This document shows, piece by piece, positions 1-9,050 of a stretch of DNA of 64,000 nt (positions are counted from its first letter, which is position 1; the number at the start of each line of letters is the position of its first letter). The DNA is from Foliimonas ilicis (GTDB lineage: Bacteria > Pseudomonadota > Alphaproteobacteria > Rhizobiales > Rhizobiaceae). Where the stretch lies: the NCBI RefSeq assembly GCF_039939195.1, contig NZ_JBDUUH010000001.1:930001-994000 (forward strand), read 5' to 3'. Position numbers and translations under genes: made by a program. The notes beneath the pieces are model-generated. The model did not search any database, was not told the DNA's origin, and was given only the letters and a program-made list of their open reading frames with translations.

Positions 1-1296
1 GATCGTGTTCAAAGGTAGCAATAGGGAGACCTGTGCGCGACCGTTAGGGATGGCGTTTGATACCGTGGCCTTTCCGCCAAGCTTGCGTACGACATTGAAT
101 ACGAGAAAAAGGCCAAGCCCCGCGCCGGGCCGATCTTTTGTCGAGATATATGGCTTGCCTGCATTATTTAGAACCGCGTCCGGAAAGCCCGGTCCGTCGT
201 CCTCGATTGTGAGAAGGACATCGTCGCCGCTCCGCCGCACGGACATTGCAATCTCGGAGCGGAACGCTTCAAGCGCGTTGTCCAGCAAATTGAAGATAGC
301 CTGCTGTAGCGTCAGATCGATTATGATGGGAACATCAGGCGTGAAGTCATTAACATAGGTCAGGGCGGCGACGCCCCTCGTCGCCTGCCATTCACGTGCC
401 GTGTCATCAAAAAACTCATTCAATGATGTCCGGATCGTGCCTTCGCCTCTGGCTTCTCCTGCAGACGCCAGGATCCCTGAGACTATCGTCTTGCAGCGCT
501 CGAGCTGGCTCTGCAGGTGCCCCATATCGGTGAGCAGATTTTGGTCTTTATTCAGGGCGGGCAGGTGGCTCCAGTCGTTAAGGATGACGGACAGGGTTGT
601 CAGAGGGGTTCCAAGCTCGTGAGCTGCGCCGGACGCAAGCAAGCCCATTCGTACTACATGGTCCTCCTCGACCGCCTGCTGACGAAGCTCGGCTACCCGA
701 GCGTCCCGCGCTGCGAGATTGCGTGTGATCCTGCCAACGAAGAGAACCAGAAGGCCCCCCACCAGCAGAAAGGAGACGTACATTCCCTGTACATGCAAGC
801 CCGTCGGCAGATGGTCGCTCTGGAGATGAAGCTCCATGGGGACGTGAAAGAATATGAGGAAGGCAAAACAGATTGCCGTGACCACCATGATCGTCCAAGT
901 CCGCCATCCGCGGAAAAGGACAGTGGAAATGATGATCTGAAGCAGATAGATGAAGACGAACGGATTTAACGCGCCCCCGCTCAGGTAAAGTAAAGCGGTT
1001 AGCGCTAAAACGTCTCCAAGAAGATCGACAAAGATAGCCGTCTCTGAAACCGATTGCGCGGAACGCGTCCTTGCGATCCGGACTATGTTGAGGAGAACAA
1101 GAAAGCCCACGACGCTGGCCATCTGATAGACGGGCAAGTCGATGCCCAGCCAGAATTGCACCAAGACGATGGTGACGATCTGGCCTATGATCGCGAGCCA
1201 TCGTAGCTGAACCAGAAGCAGGATGTTTTTCTGGTTGGTGCCATCACTAGGTGGAGCTCCAGGCTCGCGCCCGGTTATAGCGCGCAAGAGTGACAT
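1..1296 (-). CDS. regB: RegB/PrrB-like redox sensor histidine kinase (3' end cut by window edge)
   Basis: Membrane sensor kinase of the RegB/PrrB type, which senses quinone pool or redox state and phosphorylates a RegA/PrrA-type regulator. Translated from ATG at 1296, it has several N-terminal membrane segments and the ubiquinone-site motif GGALNPF. The H-box is ASGAAHELGTPL (near 620-650), a Cys lies about 42 residues later (ERCKTI), matching the RegB redox cysteine region, and the ATPase has N (NLLDNALEAF) and G (DDGPGF, GAGLGLF) boxes. It lies downstream of the cyo operon in the same direction. The frame is open to base 1, so the last residues and any partner regulator lie outside. Family call is firm; redox sensing here is inferred. 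Confidence 0.9.
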   Translation of the reverse strand, partial: MSLLRAITGREPGAPPSDGTNQKNILLLVQLRWLAIIGQIVTIVLVQFWLGIDLPVYQMASVVGFLVLLNIVRIARTRSAQSVSETAIFVDLLGDVLALTALLYLSGGALNPFVFIYLLQIIISTVLFRGWRTWTIMVVTAICFAFLIFFHVPMELHLQSDHLPTGLHVQGMYVSFLLVGGLLVLFVGRITRNLAARDARVAELRQQAVEEDHVVRMGLLASGAAHELGTPLTTLSVILNDWSHLPALNKDQNLLTDMGHLQSQLERCKTIVSGILASAGEARGEGTIRTSLNEFFDDTAREWQATRGVAALTYVNDFTPDVPIIIDLTLQQAIFNLLDNALEAFRSEIAMSVRRSGDDVLLTIEDDGPGFPDAVLNNAGKPYISTKDRPGAGLGLFLVFNVVRKLGGKATVSNAIPNGRAQVSLLLPLNTI

Positions 1297-1704
1297 GAAT
1301 TCCCATTTTCCACCAATGCGGGCCTCACGATGCCCGCGCAGAAGATTTGAGTGTCCGCATATGCGTTTCAGCTGGTGATCGGCATGCTCATGAATGGCGT
1401 TAGATAGCCCCCCCGGTCCAAGTGGATGACGGCGCATGGAAACGAAAGTCTTTAGCGAGAGGGCTAGCTTTTTCGCGGCCCCTAAGCCTTGCTCAGAGAC
1501 GTACCAGCTGCCACCCCCGATATTTGATCGGCGATACATTACACATCATCTTTCGCGTTCGATTTTGCATCGGCAGGCGAGCAGACCCCTATGGTTGCTT
1601 CGGCTAGGCGCACGTAGTTGTGCATCTGGCCGGAGCAGTGACATCGGAAGCCGTGTTGATGAAGGGCCGGTTATGTCTAGGCGGATAGGCCGGCGGCGCT
1701 CCGT
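1297..1704. other. Intergenic region between SCO gene and regB-like gene
   Basis: About 400 bases without a convincing gene; the short open frames have no recognisable protein features. A perfect 6-bp hairpin GCGGGC/GCCCGC (1318-1337) sits just upstream of the kinase start and may be a terminator or operator. The promoter of the kinase gene is expected here, but I see no clear -35/-10 pair. Confidence 0.4.
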
Positions 1705-2304
1705 CTATAACTGGGTGGAGGGTGTTTCCAGCAGCACTTGCCGAATTTTTGCCACTGCATCGTCGGGATTCATGCCGTAGGGGATCATGCCCGCCACCTT
1801 GCCGTCCGTGCCGATGAGAAGGACTGAGGCAGTGTGACTGACGCTGTAACTGTCACCGGACGTGTTTACATCAGCGGTTATAAGCCAGGCGTCGGCAAAC
1901 TTACGCATCTCGCCCGTGTTTCCCGTAACGCCGACGATCCGTTCGGAGAAATTTGCCACATAAGATTGCATCGCTTCAGGGGAGTCGCGTTCAGGATCGA
2001 TGGTAAAAAACAGAGCTTGCAACTCGGCTCCATCCTCACCGAGGGTTTCCAGCCAATGAGTCATGTCGGCCAACGTCGTGGGGCATAGTTCGGGGCAATG
2101 AGTATAGCCGAAATAGACCAGTGACGCGCGCCCTTTGAAACTGGTTTGATCGACAATGTGGCCGTGGGTGCCTTGCAGGGTGAACGGTGTGTCGGGTGAG
2201 CCGACGTCCTTCGCCAAGGACGTCCAGACTAAAACGCCGACGAGCAGTATTACGAAGATGGAAAGCGCACCACCAATAAGCAGCCGATCATTACGAGCGG
2301 TCAT
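1705..2304 (-). CDS. SCO1/SenC family copper/thiol protein
   Basis: 199-residue SCO1/SenC protein, a membrane-anchored thioredoxin-fold copper chaperone or thiol reductase used in heme-copper oxidase assembly. It has one N-terminal membrane anchor (IFVILLVGVLVWTSL), the CxxxC copper site CPELC after FGYTH, and the conserved distal His in SVSHTASV. An upstream ATG exists at 2328, but AAGGAGG sits 5 bases before the ATG at 2304, so I take 2304. The gene overlaps the SURF1 end by 14 bases, so it is the last gene of the cyo operon. SCO proteins normally load the CuA site, which CyoA lacks, so its job here may be CuB loading or thiol chemistry. Confidence 0.9.
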   Translation of the reverse strand: MTARNDRLLIGGALSIFVILLVGVLVWTSLAKDVGSPDTPFTLQGTHGHIVDQTSFKGRASLVYFGYTHCPELCPTTLADMTHWLETLGEDGAELQALFFTIDPERDSPEAMQSYVANFSERIVGVTGNTGEMRKFADAWLITADVNTSGDSYSVSHTASVLLIGTDGKVAGMIPYGMNPDDAVAKIRQVLLETPSTQL

Positions 2305-3124
2305 ACCGACCTCCTTGAATAAGCGCATGTTTTTTGTTCGGGAGGCGCTGAGTTCTTACTATGCGCCGCCTGCGGATATCGTCCTTCACGGCGTACAGCG
2401 TTGCGCAGGCGACCATCGCTGCAAGCGCGAACCATGTTAGTGCATAACCCAGATGTGGATTGCGGAAGGAGAGGACCGTTAGCCCGCCGACGGGATAGCC
2501 GCCCGGATTAGCGGCCGCGTCAGCGTCGATGAAATATGGAGCGGGTTCACGCAGACCTCTCGCTTTCGAAATCGCTGCTACGTCGCGTGAATACCATCGA
2601 TCATGGTTCGGATCGTTGGTACGCATGAAGCCGCCGTCTGGTTCGCTGAGGCGTAGGAGGCCAGTAAGGTCGATCTCACCTTCAAGCTGTCCGAGTGAGC
2701 GGGACGTTACATTCGCCCGGTCGCGGGGAACGAAGCCGCGGTTAATGAGAAATGAGCGGCCTGCTTTATCGACGAGCGGCGTCATCACCCAGTAGCCGGA
2801 ACCATGGTCGGTTACGGCCTGAACGAGAGTCTCGGCAGCATGGACGAATGTGCCCACAACACGGATGGGGCGGTATTCATGGTCCGGGGCCAGACCCAAG
2901 TCCCATGCTTCGCCCACCGGCGGCGCTACTGGACCTGACTGAAGCCGTGTGTCGACGCGTTGGATCAAGCCGAGTTTCCATTCCAGACGCTCAATCTGCC
3001 AAAGCCCCAAAGCCAACAACAAGCATGTCATTGCGAAGCCGGACACGGTGACAAGGACAGTGGCGCGTGCGCTTCGCACGCGTGGCTCTTGCTCGTCTCT
3101 GTACGGTTCCGGCCCGGCCATCAT
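2291..3124 (-). CDS. SURF1 family oxidase assembly protein
   Basis: 277-residue SURF1/Shy1 homologue, an inner-membrane factor that helps place heme in the oxidase subunit I. Two membrane helices frame a periplasmic domain: VLVTVSGFAMTCLLLALGLW near the N terminus and GYALTWFALAAMVACATLYA near the C terminus. Typical SURF1 sequence is present (WQIERLEWK, INRGFVP, SFRNPHLGYALTWF). The start ATG at 3124 overlaps the cyoD stop as ATGA; a second ATG follows at once at 3121. The open frame continues upstream only as an out-of-frame reading of cyoD, which I exclude. Confidence 0.9.
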   Translation of the reverse strand: MMAGPEPYRDEQEPRVRSARATVLVTVSGFAMTCLLLALGLWQIERLEWKLGLIQRVDTRLQSGPVAPPVGEAWDLGLAPDHEYRPIRVVGTFVHAAETLVQAVTDHGSGYWVMTPLVDKAGRSFLINRGFVPRDRANVTSRSLGQLEGEIDLTGLLRLSEPDGGFMRTNDPNHDRWYSRDVAAISKARGLREPAPYFIDADAAANPGGYPVGGLTVLSFRNPHLGYALTWFALAAMVACATLYAVKDDIRRRRIVRTQRLPNKKHALIQGGRYDRS

Positions 3125-3501
3125 CGGTTGCCTGCCATACCATCGGACATGGGCATCATGTTCGTGTTGAGATGGAACATGACCCAGAGCGAGCCGGCGA
3201 GCATAATCACACAGATGATCAAAGTGAAAATGAGCGCGATCATGTTCCAGCCACCTTCCGAGCGACCGTTCATATGAAGAAAAAATATCATGTGAACAAT
3301 GACTTGGATGGCCGCGAAACCCATGACAACAAGGCCGAACAACTGCGGCGAGACACCAGGGCCGGTTATTGCCATCCAGAAGGGAACGGCGGTGAGCACG
3401 ACTGACACCAGGAACCCGATAAGGTAACCCCTGACCGTGCCGTGGGCCTGCGCGTCGTGATGGTGTTCGCCGTGAACGGCGCCGGCAGCGTTTTGGCTCA
3501 T
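3121..3501 (-). CDS. cyoD: Cytochrome o ubiquinol oxidase subunit IV
   Basis: 126-residue small subunit of the bo3-type quinol oxidase with three membrane helices after a His-rich N terminus (GEHHHDAQAHG). The fragment VIVHMIFFLHMN is typical of CyoD/COX4 prokaryotic subunits. The start ATG at 3501 overlaps the cyoC stop in an ATGA junction, and its stop overlaps the SURF1 start in the same way, so translation is probably coupled along the operon. Length fits the family (about 110-130). Confidence 0.95.
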   Translation of the reverse strand: MSQNAAGAVHGEHHHDAQAHGTVRGYLIGFLVSVVLTAVPFWMAITGPGVSPQLFGLVVMGFAAIQVIVHMIFFLHMNGRSEGGWNMIALIFTLIICVIMLAGSLWVMFHLNTNMMPMSDGMAGNR

Positions 3502-4130
3502 GATGCGGACCCCAGAATATAGACGAAGGAAAAAACACCGATCCAGATGATGTCGAGGAAGTGCCAAAACAGGGACAGGCACATCAGGCGCTTGCGATTG
3601 GCCGGTATCAGCCCATGCAAGCTGACTTGCGACATTAGGACACCAAGCCAGATGCATCCGATCAAAACATGCAGCGCGTGTGTTCCGACGAGAGTGAAGA
3701 AAACCGACAGGAACGCTGAACGTTGTGGGCCGGCCCCGATTTCTATCAGATGGTGAAATTCGTAGAGGCTTACCCCAAGGAAGCCGAGACCAAGCACCCC
3801 TGTTGCTGCGAGCCATGCCATCATGCGTCTCTGGCGCTGCTGCTGCATCGTAATCATGGCCATGCCGAAGGTCAGCGAGGAAACCAGCAGCAAGGCTGTT
3901 GCGACAGCAATTATGTTGAGATCAAAAAGATCTGCTCCAGATGGGCCGGCGGCGTAAGACCGTCCATAGACGCCGTAGCAAGCGAAGAGCACTCCGAAGA
4001 TGAGGCAATCGCTCATCAGGTAAATCCAAAAGCCGAGCATCGTACCGCCATCGGCGGGACCATGATGGTCGTCCAAGTGGAATGATGCAGACCGAGTCTC
4101 GCCGGGGACCAATTGTTGGGTTTGCGTCAT
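3498..4130 (-). CDS. cyoC: Cytochrome o ubiquinol oxidase subunit III
   Basis: 210-residue subunit III with five predicted membrane helices. Typical CyoC sequence includes GFWIYLMSDCLIFGVLFACY, GVSLYEFHHLI, THALHVLIG and FWHFLDIIWIGVF near the C terminus. I chose ATG 4130 because it lies 4 bases after the cyoB stop; longer readings would run inside cyoB. It overlaps cyoD by 4 bases. Confidence 0.95.
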   Translation of the reverse strand: MTQTQQLVPGETRSASFHLDDHHGPADGGTMLGFWIYLMSDCLIFGVLFACYGVYGRSYAAGPSGADLFDLNIIAVATALLLVSSLTFGMAMITMQQQRQRRMMAWLAATGVLGLGFLGVSLYEFHHLIEIGAGPQRSAFLSVFFTLVGTHALHVLIGCIWLGVLMSQVSLHGLIPANRKRLMCLSLFWHFLDIIWIGVFSFVYILGSAS

Positions 4131-4134
4131 GGCG

Positions 4135-6138
4135 TCAGGCTCCTGTCGTAAGGTTTCTGGTGCGCTCATCCTCGACGGAGGACACCTCATCGATCGGAAT
4201 GTAGTAGTCCCGATCGTAGTTGTAGGTGTGGACGATGGCATAGAGGAGCATGGCGGCGAGGGCGACGGCGGCCAACCACCATATGTACCAGACCATGGCG
4301 AAGCCAAAGACTACGCTGAGAAGCGCAAGCACGACCCCAGCCGCGGTCCCACGGGGCATATGGATGGGCTTGAACCCCTTTACAGGACGCTGGTAGCCAC
4401 GCCGCTTCATATCCCACCATGCGTCAAGGTCATGGACCAGGGGGGTGAAGGCAAAGTTGTAAGCAGGCGGCGGCGACGAAGTTGACCACTCAAGCGTGCG
4501 AGCATTCCATGGGTCGCCAGTCACGTCCCGCAGCTCATCACGCCGACGGATCGAGACATAAATCTGGATCAGGAAGGCAACGATCCCGACAAGGACGAGG
4601 AGAGCCCCAAACGCAGCGATCAGGAACCAGATCTGCAGCGAGGGATCCTCGACGTAGTTCACGCGGCGTGTCACCCCCATCAGGCCCAGAATGTAGATTG
4701 GGGTGAATGCGAACCAGTAACCGGAAAGCCAGAACCAGAAGCTTATCTTGCCCCAGAATGGATCCAGTTTGAAACCGAAGGCTTTCGGGAACCAATAGGT
4801 GATTCCTGCGAACAGCCCGAAGACCACGCCACCGATGATGACATTATGGAAGTGGGCGACCAGGAACAACGAATTGTGGAGCACGAAATCAGCGGGAGGT
4901 ACTGCGAGCATCACCCCAGTCATGCCTCCGACCGTGAACGTCACCATGAAGCCGAGGGTCCATAGCATCGGAAGCTCGAACCGGACGCGGCCACGATACA
5001 TGGTGAAAAGCCAGTTGAATATCTTCGCCCCCGTAGGGATCGAGATGACCATCGAGGCGATGCCAAAGAAGGAGTTTACGCTCGGGCCGGCTCCCATCGT
5101 GAAGAAGTGGTGCAACCAGACTAGATAGGAAAGGATAGTGATACAGACGGTCGCGTAGACCATCGAACTGTAGCCGAAGAGGCGCTTCCCCGTGAAAGTG
5201 GCGACTACTTCGGAATAGATTCCAAACGCCGGCAGGATGAGAATGTAAACCTCTGGGTGCCCCCAAATCCAGATAAGATTCACATACATCATCGGGTTGC
5301 CGCCGAGATCGTTGGTGAAAAAATTTGTCCCGACATAGCGATCGAGCGTCAGCAGGGTGAGGACTGCCGTCAGCACGGGGAAGGAAGCAACGATCAGGAC
5401 GTTCGTGCACAAAGCAGTCCAGCTGAAGATTGGCATCTTCATCATGGCCATGCCCGGAGCACGCATCTTCACGATCGTCACGATCAGATTGATCGCAGAC
5501 AATGTCGTTCCGATACCCGCGACTTGGAGAGACCATATATAGTAATCAACACCGACGCCCGGACTATAGGCAGAGCCAGAGAGCGGCGGATAGGCAAGCC
5601 AGCCGGTCCGCGCAAACTCACCGACGAAGAGCGAGATCATCAGCAGCACAGCGCCGGCGGTCGTCAGCCAGAAGGAGAAATTGTTGAGGAAAGGGAATGC
5701 TACGTCGCGTGCTCCGATCTGGAGGGGCATGACGTAGTTCATCAGTCCCGTTATCAGCGGCATTGCGACAAAGAAGATCATAATGACGCCGTGTGCCGTG
5801 AAGATCTGGTCGTAATGATGCGGCGGCAGGAATCCTTCGTTCATACCGATCGCAAGGGCCTGCTGCGCTCGCATCAAAAGTGCATCCGCAAAGCCGCGGA
5901 GCAACATCACGATCCCCAGGACCATGTACATGATCCCGATCTTTTTATGATCCACCGACGTGAACCATTCACTCCACAGGTACCCCCAAAGACGGTAACG
6001 CGTGAGCGCCCAGAGCACGCCAGCTCCGATGACCGCCACGGCAATGAAGGTCACCAGGATAACCGGTTCTCCGATGGGGATGGCACTCAGATTCAGGCGG
6101 CCGAATATCAGTTCTGTGAGACCGAGGTTGGAAGGCAT
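4135..6138 (-). CDS. cyoB: Cytochrome o ubiquinol oxidase subunit I
   Basis: 667-residue catalytic subunit of a heme-copper quinol oxidase, which reduces oxygen with ubiquinol electrons and pumps protons. All ligand regions are visible: IFTAHGVIMIFF (low-spin heme), WGHPEVYILILPAFG (CuB His and cross-linked Tyr), the HHFFTMG His pair, and VAHFHNVIIGG (high-spin heme). SVDHKKIGIMYMV near the N terminus is the usual quinol oxidase signature. Length matches the family (about 660). It follows cyoA by 41 bases and precedes cyoC by 4. Confidence 0.97.
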   Translation of the reverse strand: MPSNLGLTELIFGRLNLSAIPIGEPVILVTFIAVAVIGAGVLWALTRYRLWGYLWSEWFTSVDHKKIGIMYMVLGIVMLLRGFADALLMRAQQALAIGMNEGFLPPHHYDQIFTAHGVIMIFFVAMPLITGLMNYVMPLQIGARDVAFPFLNNFSFWLTTAGAVLLMISLFVGEFARTGWLAYPPLSGSAYSPGVGVDYYIWSLQVAGIGTTLSAINLIVTIVKMRAPGMAMMKMPIFSWTALCTNVLIVASFPVLTAVLTLLTLDRYVGTNFFTNDLGGNPMMYVNLIWIWGHPEVYILILPAFGIYSEVVATFTGKRLFGYSSMVYATVCITILSYLVWLHHFFTMGAGPSVNSFFGIASMVISIPTGAKIFNWLFTMYRGRVRFELPMLWTLGFMVTFTVGGMTGVMLAVPPADFVLHNSLFLVAHFHNVIIGGVVFGLFAGITYWFPKAFGFKLDPFWGKISFWFWLSGYWFAFTPIYILGLMGVTRRVNYVEDPSLQIWFLIAAFGALLVLVGIVAFLIQIYVSIRRRDELRDVTGDPWNARTLEWSTSSPPPAYNFAFTPLVHDLDAWWDMKRRGYQRPVKGFKPIHMPRGTAAGVVLALLSVVFGFAMVWYIWWLAAVALAAMLLYAIVHTYNYDRDYYIPIDEVSSVEDERTRNLTTGA

Positions 6139-6179
6139 TGTGTGATCCGATCGCTGGATTTTGACTGGCCGCGCGGCCG

Positions 6180-7247
6180 CTATTCGGTGGGCTGCGGGGA
6201 CGACGCCGCATCTTCAGGCACTACAGTCTCGTCACGGGGCTTGGCGTAGCCCGAGGGGCCATGCCCAAAGTGAGTGCCATGCACCCGCCGCGCATCGTAG
6301 ATCAGCCGGTCATAGTTGTTGGCGCTGCTGAGACCACTGCCTCCTCGCCTGTCGATGAACATCATCTCGTCGGCGCACATGCGTGATGAATCGGCGCACA
6401 GATTGAGTACGGATGCAAATAATCTTGGATCGACGGTCTGGAAGTAGCGGACCGGTTCGCGTTCGCTTGGTTTCTCGATCTCGAGGTACCGATCGCGAGT
6501 GAGGGGCTCACCTTCGACTTTGACCCTAGCCACCCAGGCGTCGAAATCCTCGTTCGACATGCCGTGAAAGCGGAAAACCATGTTGGAGAAGCCCGGCCCG
6601 GAATAGTTCGAAGAAAGGCCGTTATAGTTTCCCTCTTCATTGATGACCGCGTTCAGCTGCGTCTTCATGCCGGGCATCGCGTAGATCATTCCAGCCATGG
6701 CGGGAATGTAAAAGGCGTTCATGATCGAGGTGGAGGTCAGCTCGAAGTGGATCGGCGTATCTACGGGCGCCGCCAGTTCGTTCACGGTCGCGATGCCGTG
6801 ATCCGGATAAATAAACAGCCATTTCCAATCCAGCGCGACCACCTGGACCTTTAACGTCTGGGTCTGCTCGGTCACTCTCTGGGTTGCGTTGATGCGCTCA
6901 AGTGGACGGAAAGGGTCCAGCAAATGCGTATAACGCCATGTGACCGCGCCAAGCACGATGATCATGAGCAGTGGAACCGTCCAGATCAGCACCTCAAGAT
7001 GGGTGGAGTGGTGCCAGTCGGGTTCGTATCGTGCTGCTTTGTTCGAAGCGCGGTAGCGCCAAGCGATGAACAGGGTGGCAGCGATCACCGGCACAATCAG
7101 CAGGAGCATGAGCCCGGTCGTGAAAAACAGCAGGTCGGATTGCTGCGAGGCCACGTCGCCCGAGGGGCGCAGGACCACCATTTCACAACCGCTCAGAAAG
7201 AGAGAGGTTGTAGAGACAATAATAAATTTGGTGGATTTCGAGCGCAA
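6180..7247 (-). CDS. cyoA: Cytochrome o ubiquinol oxidase subunit II
   Basis: 355-residue subunit II, a lipoprotein: signal FIIVSTTSLFLSGC gives lipidation at Cys21. Two membrane helices follow (LMLLLIVPVIAATLFIAWRY and LIWTVPLLMIIVLGAVTWRY), then a periplasmic cupredoxin domain. The CuA cysteines of cytochrome c oxidase are absent (SNYSGPGFSNMVF occupies that region), as expected for a quinol oxidase. The start is TTG at 7247, backed by GGAGGG seven bases upstream (7255-7260). It is the first gene of the operon cyoA-B-C-D-SURF1-SCO. Confidence 0.95.
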   Translation of the reverse strand: MRSKSTKFIIVSTTSLFLSGCEMVVLRPSGDVASQQSDLLFFTTGLMLLLIVPVIAATLFIAWRYRASNKAARYEPDWHHSTHLEVLIWTVPLLMIIVLGAVTWRYTHLLDPFRPLERINATQRVTEQTQTLKVQVVALDWKWLFIYPDHGIATVNELAAPVDTPIHFELTSTSIMNAFYIPAMAGMIYAMPGMKTQLNAVINEEGNYNGLSSNYSGPGFSNMVFRFHGMSNEDFDAWVARVKVEGEPLTRDRYLEIEKPSEREPVRYFQTVDPRLFASVLNLCADSSRMCADEMMFIDRRGGSGLSSANNYDRLIYDARRVHGTHFGHGPSGYAKPRDETVVPEDAASSPQPTE

Positions 7248-7408
7248 CGCACGTCCCTCCGGCTACTAGGTCAAGCTCATGTACAAAGCTGACGCCGGAT
7301 CGGGCATTGGACGTTTTGTCCACTACGCCTTGCGTGAAGTTTTAGTCCAGAAGAAGTCCCAAGAATTTTCTAGCGCAGCGGGCCAATTGCCTATCAGGCA
7401 GACGAGGG
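7248..7408. promoter_or_regulatory. Divergent promoter region, cyoA / MFS transporter
   Basis: The 161-base divergent gap must hold both promoters. It contains the palindrome TGGACGTTTTGTCCA (7308-7322, 5-bp arms), a possible operator for a dimeric regulator. I cannot assign -35/-10 boxes with confidence, and the palindrome does not match an operator I know. Confidence 0.4.
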
Positions 7409-8758
7409 ATGCCATCGATGACTTCATCCAGCACGACGACAGCATCGTCTAGCGGCGATCAGCATTTGCATGATCTCGGTTCTACCGGAGGGCACGGGAC
7501 GGTCTCTCCTGGAGAACTCGCGATCGGGGTCGTAATCGGCAGAGCCTCCGAGGCGTTTGACTTTTTTGTTTTTGGTATAGCGTGCGTGTTGGTGTTTCCA
7601 GCAATCATCTTCCCATTCGCCGATGCATTGACTGGTACGCTCTATGCGTTCGCAATATTCAGCTTGGCGTTTTTTGCGCGCCCCGTTGGTTCGATTGCTT
7701 TTCTCTGGATCGATGCGCGATATGGTCGAGGTACCAAGCTTACCCTCGCGCTGTTCCTGCTTGGCGGCTCGACGGCAGCAATTGCATTTCTGCCCGGCTA
7801 TCAATCCATCGGTTCGGCTGCGGTTGCCTCACTCATTGTCTTTCGACTTGGTCAGGGATTTGCCCTCGGGGGCGCCTATGACGGGCTGGCGTCTCTCTTG
7901 GCGTTGAACGCTCCACCGAACCAACGTTCATGGTATGCGATGATCCCCCAGGCGGGAGCGCCAATTGGGTTTGTCGTTGCCAGCGGCCTTTTTGCCTATT
8001 TCTATCTTACGCTTTCGCAGCAGGACTTTCTGGGATGGGGCTGGCGATACCCTTTCTTCGTGGCTTTCGTGATCAACATCGTCGCCCTCTTTGCGCGACT
8101 TAGGCTGATTGCGACGGAGGAATATGAAAGGCTTTACGAGGACCATAATCTTCGGCCGATCCGGATCGGGGAACTGATTGAGCGTCGGGGTCTCCATCTT
8201 ATCATCGGTGCATTTGTACCTCTAGCAAGCTTCGCACTTTTTCATCTCGTCACCATCTTTCCTATCTCGTTTATTGAGCTTTATTCGGATCGATCGATTG
8301 GTGAATTTCTTCTAACGCAGCTGTCGGGCGCGGTAATCTGCCTGATCTGCGTAATGCTGTCGGGCGTCATCGCTGATCGGATTGGCCGGGCCCGGCACCT
8401 TGCGTTATGCGCTGTAGGGATAGGGATGCTGAGCATAGGGACCCCGTTTCTCCTGGGCGGTGGAACCGCGGGCCAGACAGGATTCATTCTGATCGGTTTT
8501 GCTTTGCTCGGGTTGTCGCACGGCCAGGCAGCAGGTGCTGTCGCGTCAGCTTTCGCAGAGCGCGACCGTTACACGGGCTCAGCGCTGACGTCGGATCTCG
8601 CCTGGCTGTTCGGAGCCGGATTGGCACCTTTGGTTGCTCTGGTACTTACCGCACGGTTCGGTGTTGGATCGATTGGTCTCTATCTGATGTCGGGTGCGAT
8701 CTGCACTCTATTTGCCCTTTGGATTAACAAGCGGACCTCGCAAGCGTCATCGCTTTGA
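7409..8758 (+). CDS. MFS transporter, metabolite:H+ symporter type
   Basis: 449-residue major facilitator protein with about 12 membrane helices. It carries the family's loop motifs, for example DARYGRGTKL after helix 2 (variant of GxxxDRxGR) and ADRIGRARHL in the second half, plus FRLGQGFALGGAYDG and the MHS-like opening RASEAFDFFVFG. The first 35 residues are Ser/Thr-rich and cytoplasmic. Substrate is unknown; organic acids or small metabolites would be typical. Transcribed divergently from cyoA. Confidence 0.85.
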   Translation: MPSMTSSSTTTASSSGDQHLHDLGSTGGHGTVSPGELAIGVVIGRASEAFDFFVFGIACVLVFPAIIFPFADALTGTLYAFAIFSLAFFARPVGSIAFLWIDARYGRGTKLTLALFLLGGSTAAIAFLPGYQSIGSAAVASLIVFRLGQGFALGGAYDGLASLLALNAPPNQRSWYAMIPQAGAPIGFVVASGLFAYFYLTLSQQDFLGWGWRYPFFVAFVINIVALFARLRLIATEEYERLYEDHNLRPIRIGELIERRGLHLIIGAFVPLASFALFHLVTIFPISFIELYSDRSIGEFLLTQLSGAVICLICVMLSGVIADRIGRARHLALCAVGIGMLSIGTPFLLGGGTAGQTGFILIGFALLGLSHGQAAGAVASAFAERDRYTGSALTSDLAWLFGAGLAPLVALVLTARFGVGSIGLYLMSGAICTLFALWINKRTSQASSL

Positions 8759-9050
8759 CCAGACGTGAGGAAATTGAGGAGCACGTGCCAAAGGCAACAC
8801 GACGCACGTCTTTTGATCAGGCATTGCGAGGTTGAACGTGAATGGAAGGGTGCGGCCTATCGCACCATTTTTAACCGGCCCTCCGGCTGTCGAAGTTTCT
8901 GTCTTATTCACGACGTTACAGATCTGTCCTCAGGAGAGGGATGTGCAGCGGCGCTGATCTACCCGACACACAGGCAACTTCGCTGAGGGCCTCTCGGGAT
9001 TACGTAAATCTCAGGTCGCTTCGGAGGCGGCAGACAGTTTAGGAGGAAAT

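Noticed and set aside
2291..3538. A 415-residue SURF1 with a long N-terminal extension
   Set aside because: The first 138 residues are an out-of-frame reading of cyoD; the SURF1 homology begins at the ATG that overlaps the cyoD stop.
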